Below, piece after piece: positions 60,101-64,000 of a stretch of 64,000 nt of DNA (positions are counted from its first letter, which is position 1; each line of letters opens with the position of its first letter). A program made the position numbers and the translations under genes. This DNA is from Delphinapterus leucas (Eukaryota; Chordata; Mammalia; Artiodactyla; Monodontidae). Location of the stretch: positions 21,861,205 to 21,925,204 of the forward strand of contig NW_022098000.1 of NCBI RefSeq assembly GCF_002288925.2, given 5' to 3'. The notes under the pieces are model-generated. The model was not told the origin of the DNA. It saw only the letters and a list, made by a program, of their open reading frames with translations, and did not search any database.

Positions 60101-63100
60101 AAATCCCCCGACAAGAGAACGGCGGCCTATTCTTCATGTATTTGGGTCCCAGCCACACAATTAGCAAGTATAGGATGGAGCAGAGCAAAGTAGGGATATA
60201 ACTGTCCAGAAGAAACCATCCTTTTACTCTGGGATCTGGAAAATATTAAAAGAAACAACATTTAGTGATTAACAAAGTAGATACAAAAATAGTAACAATG
60301 TTTTTCAAACATTAAAACATTAATTAAAATTTCCCAAGCCAGCAAAGCAACTGGAAGAGGAACTGTGAGTCTTCAATATACAGCCTCAAGGTGAGGCTCA
60401 CACTCATGTTCTGAATAACAACATGCGTTATTATTCACAGGTTTTGCTAAATAATTTTTAAAAATCCTTTCCAAAGAATCTTAAAGAAACCAAGGAGAAA
60501 GCTCAATTTTCCATTAACTGGATTGATTAACCAGGCTTGCTGAATTATGCATGGGACAAGGAAACCCTAGACATGGCAGTCTTTGAGCTCCAAAGCCCTC
60601 CATCCCAGCCCAGTGTCAGCCAGTCTGCCCAGCGTGCGCAGGCTCAGAAGATGTGCCACTCAGCCAGCTCAGAGATCGTCTGATTCAACAGGCAGCGTCT
60701 GCCACGAGTGCCATGGGCAACAGCAGCGGGGATGATATTTTAAAAAGTGAGGGTGAAGCAGCAATGACCAGGTAAGTGAAGAACAGAAGCTTGAGAGGGA
60801 AGACCTATACTGATTCAAGGAAATTACTGGCACAGGAGGGACCTCCCTGGCTCCCCTCCCCTCTCCTAGGCAGGAAGGAGGAGGAAAAGGAAAAATGCAC
60901 TCCAAGTGGCTGCCCGCGGCAACCTGACAGCCCTCCCGTGGCTGGGAACAAACTCCCTGGCAGCCGGATCCCTTGGGTGTTATATGTCCCCTGCAAGACT
61001 CAACTCCATCCTCTGGCTGACTCCTAGGAAGCCACCTCTGCAGCACGTCCCCCTCTGCATCCTGCTGCAGTGAGCCCCCAAACCTGTAGCCTGCCCTTCG
61101 CTCTACATACCCTCCAAGGCCCCCCCACTGTGGAGCTCAGAGGCACATGCTGGTTTCACTTCCGTATCCTCTAAGCAGCAGCAGCTAAGTGAGGACAGTG
61201 TCTCAGCCCCTTCTTTGAGCTCCTGGCTGGACCATCTTGCTACTCTCTCCAATGCTCTCTCCCTTGACCTTGTAGGACAAGCACAGGTTAAGTGGAGCAT
61301 ACATCCGCTTGGGGAACCACTGTCAGTCTCCTTTCTTGCAGACACCCTAAATTCCCTCAGTGTTTCTCCTCTTGGCTTTAGAGGGAGACGCCCTCCACCC
61401 TCTCCCCACTAGTGATGCTAGGGTGGTGGCTGCCAGTTTCTGCCGAACTGTGCTTCTCAGAAGCCCTTCAGGGAAGCGGCCCCCCCAGTGAACTTTAACA
61501 AGATGATTCTTAACCCCTTTTGTTCTCAGCTCTGGGCTGGAAGCGGTCAATTCTGAGAAAACAAGTTCCTCCGCAGCAACTAACATCAGACTGTTACAAA
61601 TGTTGATGTGTACATAATCACAAACATAATAAATGCGCCCACAAAAACCTCCCATTTCCTTTTACTTAACGCTGTTTTGCACCATGCTTTTTAAATTTTA
61701 TCACAGATCTTCATTCTTCTATGTGACCAAGTATCCAAGTACTTCCTGGGTGGCTGGCCCCAACCCCAGGCAGTAAATCCTTAGGGATCTGGTCAACTGT
61801 GGAGACCTAACCCACTCCCTGGGGGCTGGCTCAGACATAAGCATGTGGAGCAACTGTGGCCACTGAACTCTGAGGAGATGACAGCTTGTGAAGAGCTCTG
61901 GGGAAGAATTTACGTGTTCTTAAAACTGTGCAAATGATCAGACTTCTCCCTCCTCCTCTGGAGGTGCAGCCTAGAGCTGCAGCGGCCACCTTGCAACCAC
62001 GAAAGGTGGGAAAACCTATCCTGAGGACAGAGCTGCTGACATACCGAGGATGCAAGGTAGGAAATGACAAGAACGGGGTTCTTGGGTATCATCACGGAGC
62101 CCCTGAAGTGACTCAGGTCACATCATGTAAGCTAATAATTTTTATTATTGTTTCAGCCATTTAAAATTGGATTTTTGATCCAGCAACACTCAAAGAAGGC
62201 ATCGTCCCAACACCAGCACACAGAGATACATCTGGCTTGTTCTTTTCCAAGGGCTGCACACTAATTTGACTTGTCCCCTATGGATGGGCTTCTAGATTAT
62301 TTCCAGTTTTGACAAGCGATGCTGTTAAGGACCTTCCTTATACATACCTTTGCTGAGTCAAAGGACACGAGCATTTTAATTTCAACAGAAACCACAAGTG
62401 CCCTCCAGAGAGGTCACCCCAAGTTAGACTCTTTCTCTACACCCTCACTATTATCACAGATGGTATCAGCCTTAATTCATCTCTGCCTTACTAACAGATG
62501 AAGTTCCTTTTATTGTTTTCTTTTGTATTTTAAAAACCACAAGTGAAACAGAATCTTTTCATCTGTTTAAAAGCCTCTTGTAGTTTTCCTAAGAATCTTC
62601 CTGGGAACTCCCAAAGTTCCTTCTTTACAACTAAGACATTATAGATGACATTAGAAGAAGGTGTAATACGGAGCTGACCTACTTCCTAAAAGGTAATGAA
62701 AGATGAAGGGCAAAAGAGCTCAGGTGTATATATCTAGCCATTGACGTGACACAACACCAAAGGACATTAAAAAGCCCTTAGGGGCTTCCCTGGTGGCGCA
62801 GTGGTTGAGAGTCCGCCTGCCGATGCAGGGGACACGGGTTCGTGTCCTGGTCCGGGAAGATCCCACGTGCCGCGGAGCGGCTGGGCCCGTGAGCCATGGC
62901 CGCTGAGCCTGCGCGTCCGGAGCCTGTGCTCCGCAACGGGAGAGGCCACAACAGTGAGAGGCCCGCGTACCGCAAAAAAAAAAAAAAAAAAAAAAAGCCC
63001 TTAGAATTGTAAAAGGGGAAAAGTTTTTAACTCCTATTGCAGCAGTGCATTTTGGAAGTCAGTTTCAGCTGAAGACTCACAAGAACTGAGGAAACCATGT

Positions 63101-63436
63101 CACCAGTAGTGGTGAAATCTGTGGCATTCTCAGGCTGCAAGCTTGACGGCAAAGCTGAGCTCCAGCCAAAGTCAGCAGAGGGTCACAGCACCTGTGTCTC
63201 TGCCCCAGCAGCCAGGGGACCTCAGAGGACTCCAAGCCCCTGGTATCCAGGACAAAGCGTTAGTCTAATCACTGGAAAATGCTCATGTTTTCTAGAATGT
63301 CTTCATGCAATATTTACATGTGCCTGTAACAAGGAGCTGGGGGGAAGGAGGGGGGAGCAAAACCCAAAACCACCTTACCTCGGGGGCCGAGCAATGCCTG
63401 GAAATAGGTACTAAGTGATGCATCAAAGTGTTCCAT
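39702..63436 (-). CDS. ELOVL5: ELOVL5, very-long-chain fatty acid elongase 5 (7 coding exons, spliced)
   Basis: ELOVL5 catalyses the rate-limiting condensation of malonyl-CoA with C18-C20 polyunsaturated acyl-CoA in the ER membrane (known for the family). Joining the seven exons listed below gives an uninterrupted 295-residue protein; all junctions are GT-AG and phases match. Visible ELO motifs are KxxExxDT (about residues 120-127), the catalytic histidine box HVYHH (143-147), MYSYY (180-184) and TxxQxxQ (203-209, crossing the exon 6/7 junction). Several hydrophobic membrane segments are present, for example residues 31-49. The tail ends in a basic KPRKQRKD, consistent with ER retention. The sequence matches mammalian ELOVL5 far better than ELOVL2 as I recall them. 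The protein is 4 residues shorter than the 299-residue human form because of a tail deletion. Exon numbering assumes the non-coding exon 1 known in human, which would lie beyond 64000. The last two exons are duplicated at 25010-26486. Confidence 0.96.
41044..41178 (-). CDS. ELOVL5: ELOVL5 exon 7 (residues 208-252), duplication copy 2
   Basis: This exon of 135 nt (45 codons, phase 0) encodes [14 protein letters not shown], then the last membrane segments [18 protein letters not shown] and FTNFYIQ. The acceptor is AACCAG followed by GTACAG, so a second AG lies 6 nt inside the exon; its use would remove Val-Gln. The donor is GTAAAT. This copy is contiguous with exon 6 and is therefore the one expected to be used. 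Confidence 0.94.
43005..43106. repeat. 51-bp tandem repeat, two units, at the right duplication edge
   Basis: Units 43005-43055 and 43056-43106 are the copy-2 equivalents of 28313-28414. They also end exactly at the boundary of the duplicated segment, after which unique intron 6 sequence ('ttaatccttgctccgc') follows. Confidence 0.95.
43357..43481 (-). CDS. ELOVL5: ELOVL5 exon 6 (residues 166-207)
   Basis: This exon of 125 nt has acceptor TTCCTGCAG and donor GTGAGT. It completes Ser166 and encodes YFGATLNSF, the MYSYY motif and [11 protein letters not shown]. It is the last exon outside the duplicated segment: the right edge of the duplication (43106) lies 250 bp beyond its donor, inside intron 6. 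Confidence 0.95.
43482..45165 (-). other. ELOVL5 intron 5
   Basis: 1,684 bp without an interspersed repeat I can name; no embedded gene. Confidence 0.85.
45166..45337 (-). CDS. ELOVL5: ELOVL5 exon 5 (catalytic exon, residues 109-166)
   Basis: This exon of 172 nt has acceptor CTCCTAG and donor GTGAGT. It encodes [12 protein letters not shown], the KLIEFMDT motif and the HVYHHAS histidine box used for condensation, then [14 protein letters not shown] and the first base of the Ser codon completed in exon 6. All catalytic residues are intact. Confidence 0.96.
45338..46136 (-). other. ELOVL5 intron 4
   Basis: 799 bp; nothing else recognised. Confidence 0.85.
46137..46214 (-). CDS. ELOVL5: ELOVL5 exon 4 (residues 83-108)
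   Basis: This exon of 78 nt (26 codons, phase 0 at both ends) encodes [18 protein letters not shown] followed by SGGEADMK. The acceptor has a strong poly-T tract followed by CCAG, and the donor is GTATTG. It matches the short ELOVL5 exon between the second membrane segment and the catalytic exon. The acceptor's long T tract appears on the plus strand as a run of A at 46219-46230. Confidence 0.94.
46573..46730. mobile_element. MER5-like DNA transposon relic
   Basis: 'caggtctggggtggggccca' and 'aggttcccaggtgatcctga' are MER5A-type sequence. Confidence 0.75.
47279..47582. mobile_element. Two adjacent MER5-like relics
   Basis: 'gtgtggttctcaacgtgttc' starts one and 'ataaagtgtggtcccgatgc' the next, which ends 'gtttgagaactgtt'. 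They meet near 47400. Confidence 0.7.
47590..47942. mobile_element. Third MER5-like relic, interrupted by a SINE
   Basis: 47590-47645 and 47868-47942 join as one element ending 'agtgggaaccactg'. The CHR SINE at 47646-47854 sits inside. Confidence 0.6.
47646..47854 (+). mobile_element. Young CHR SINE
   Basis: Full-length with an A tail. Perfect 13-bp target duplication aaaattgctaatg at 47633-47645 and 47855-47867. Antisense to ELOVL5. Confidence 0.95.
48631..48694. repeat. (TG)n/(CG)n alternating tract
   Basis: tgtg run followed by gtgcgcgcgcgcgcgtgtgt. Alternating purine-pyrimidine throughout. Confidence 0.95.
51106..51265. mobile_element. Probable MIR SINE
   Basis: 'aaggaaacagagacgagtag', '...gtccaaagtcacacagcttc' and 'tggtccaaatgcaatgtctc' follow a MIR 3' part. 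Confidence 0.55.
52197..52405 (+). mobile_element. Young CHR SINE
   Basis: Full length. Perfect 16-bp target duplication aaagagagacctccag at 52181-52196 and 52406-52421. Confidence 0.96.
53613..53744 (+). mobile_element. Short CHR-1-like SINE
   Basis: 'cctggcggtccagtggttaa' head, 'ctaagatcccacatgctgtg' body and a 24-base A run. Imperfect target duplication around 'tttaacat'. Confidence 0.9.
53880..55560 (+). mobile_element. Old L1 (L1M-type) fragments
   Basis: 'taatttagaattctacgccc' with 'tactattcaagcataaagtc', later 'aaatgaaaatggattaaaat', and finally 'atgtccatccaaagaaaaat' occur in the order of an ancient L1. No intact ORF1 or ORF2. A short (AAAT)n tract lies near 54982-55000. Confidence 0.6.
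55600..55812 (+). mobile_element. CHR SINE
   Basis: Full length. Perfect 12-bp target duplication aaacatatccag at 55588-55599 and 55813-55824. Confidence 0.95.
57109..57156. repeat. Poly-G tract (36 uninterrupted G, 57121-57156)
   Basis: A G run, then 'aa', then 36 consecutive G and 'ctgg'. The Pro-rich and Gly-rich frames over it are translation artefacts of the homopolymer. Confidence 0.9.
60048..60235 (-). CDS. ELOVL5: ELOVL5 exon 3 (residues 20-82)
   Basis: This exon of 188 nt has acceptor TTTTCCAG and donor GTAGGT. It completes codon 20 (Asp) and encodes 62 further residues. These include the first membrane segment (around [17 protein letters not shown], residues 31-47) and the conserved PPFSCRG loop before the second segment ([17 protein letters not shown]). 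It ends in phase 0 after CE. Confidence 0.95.
62100..62590. mobile_element. Ancient L1-type LINE fragment
   Basis: 'ttgatccagcaacactcaaa', 'tttccagttttgacaagcga' and 'tttctctacaccctcactat' follow old L1 3' sequence. Confidence 0.5.
62782..62991 (+). mobile_element. Young CHR SINE, long pure A tail
   Basis: Full-length element with an uninterrupted A run and a perfect 13-bp target duplication aaaaagcccttag at 62769-62781 and 62992-63004. Confidence 0.96.
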
Positions 63437-63444
63437 TTTAAAAC
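63379..63444 (-). CDS. ELOVL5: ELOVL5 exon 2 (start codon, residues 1-20)
   Basis: Read on the minus strand, an acceptor (TTAATAG) precedes 8 bases of 5'UTR. The ATG at 63436-63434 follows, in a good Kozak setting (A at -3, G at +4). The exon encodes [19 protein letters not shown] plus the first base of the next codon and ends at a GTAAGG donor. The N-terminus matches mammalian ELOVL5, which fixes the start. Upstream 5'UTR exon(s) and promoter are outside the window. Confidence 0.95.
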
Positions 63445-64000
63445 CTATTAAGAAAAAGAGACATTGATTAAATCTCTACTCAAAATGCTTTTTGTATTTT
63501 TTCATAAAACAACAAGAACAAATTCTTTTCAGGGAACATGCTCTGGACAAGGTTAAGTTCCTCATGTACAAACAATTTCTTTTTAAACTCACAAAAGTAA
63601 CTTATGGGGTAAGTTCTAATTTGAAAATCAAAAGAAAAGACACAATCCCGCGAATTCACTTTATAAATGAAGCGCCAGTTTTCTGTGCTTCTTTTCTCAG
63701 CTCTGTAAAAACTCTCTCCGTGAAGCTGAAATCTCAGTGAGGAGAAGGATGGAACTGGATAGAAAGGAGGCAGACAGGGAAGAGCCCATCAGGGCAAATA
63801 GGACCGCCACAGGGAGAAGACAGTTCCTCTGCTGGGTACTTTTATTAATTACTGTCTTAACTCACGTCCATAGTAAAAAAAATTCAAACATTTAAAATGA
63901 AAAGAGGAGGTAAGAAAAATCTCATCACTTTGCTCCAACACAATCCCTCCACCCCACTGTTAGAAGAAGCCTACTGGTACCATTTCTTGGGTATACTTCC
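63445..64000 (-). other. ELOVL5 intron 1, partial
   Basis: Intron upstream of the start-codon exon. No repeat or exon recognised. The promoter and exon 1 must lie further right. Confidence 0.7.

Larger units (their letters stand above)
60236..63378 (-). other. ELOVL5 intron 2
   Basis: 3.1 kb. Holds an old LINE piece and the youngest-looking CHR SINE in the window; 60240-62100 has nothing nameable. Confidence 0.85.

Overview
The window is nuclear DNA from a vertebrate, almost certainly a toothed whale (cetacean). Nearly all ORFs are short and overlap repeats. The repeats are mammalian (MIR, L2, MLT1, MER5-like, L1), and there are many tRNA-derived SINEs with the head 'cttccctggtggcgcagtgg' and the long unique body typical of cetacean/cetartiodactyl CHR elements. 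Species cannot be read from the sequence.

The only protein-coding gene I can support is ELOVL5, the ER elongase of polyunsaturated fatty acids, on the minus strand. Its seven coding exons lie at 63379-63436 (start), 60048-60235, 46137-46214, 45166-45337, 43357-43481, 41044-41178 and 39702-39833 (stop). They splice in perfect phase to a 295-residue protein carrying every ELO-family motif. The non-coding first exon and promoter lie to the right of the window. The 3'UTR runs left to about 37,970.

The most striking structure is a direct tandem duplication. Bases 13723-28414 (14,692 bp) are repeated as 28415-43106 with a constant offset and no difference in any stretch I compared, microsatellites included. 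The unit carries the last two coding exons and the 3'UTR of ELOVL5, so a second, orphan set of terminal exons lies 3' of the gene. The only novel join, 28414|28415, fuses intron 6 of ELOVL5 to the middle of a CHR SINE. A 51-bp sequence is itself tandemly doubled and ends exactly at that join. The duplication is either a very recent copy-number change or an assembly artefact.

Layout: 1-13.7 kb is intergenic DNA full of repeats, with a processed CWC15 pseudogene at 5.8-6.7 kb and a solo-LTR-like element at 9.75-10.4 kb. 13.7-28.4 kb is duplication copy 1 and 28.4-43.1 kb is copy 2. 43.1-64 kb is the body of ELOVL5, with a 13.8-kb intron holding L1, MER5-like and young CHR insertions and a 36-base poly-G run. 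No RNA gene, CRISPR array or prokaryotic feature is present.
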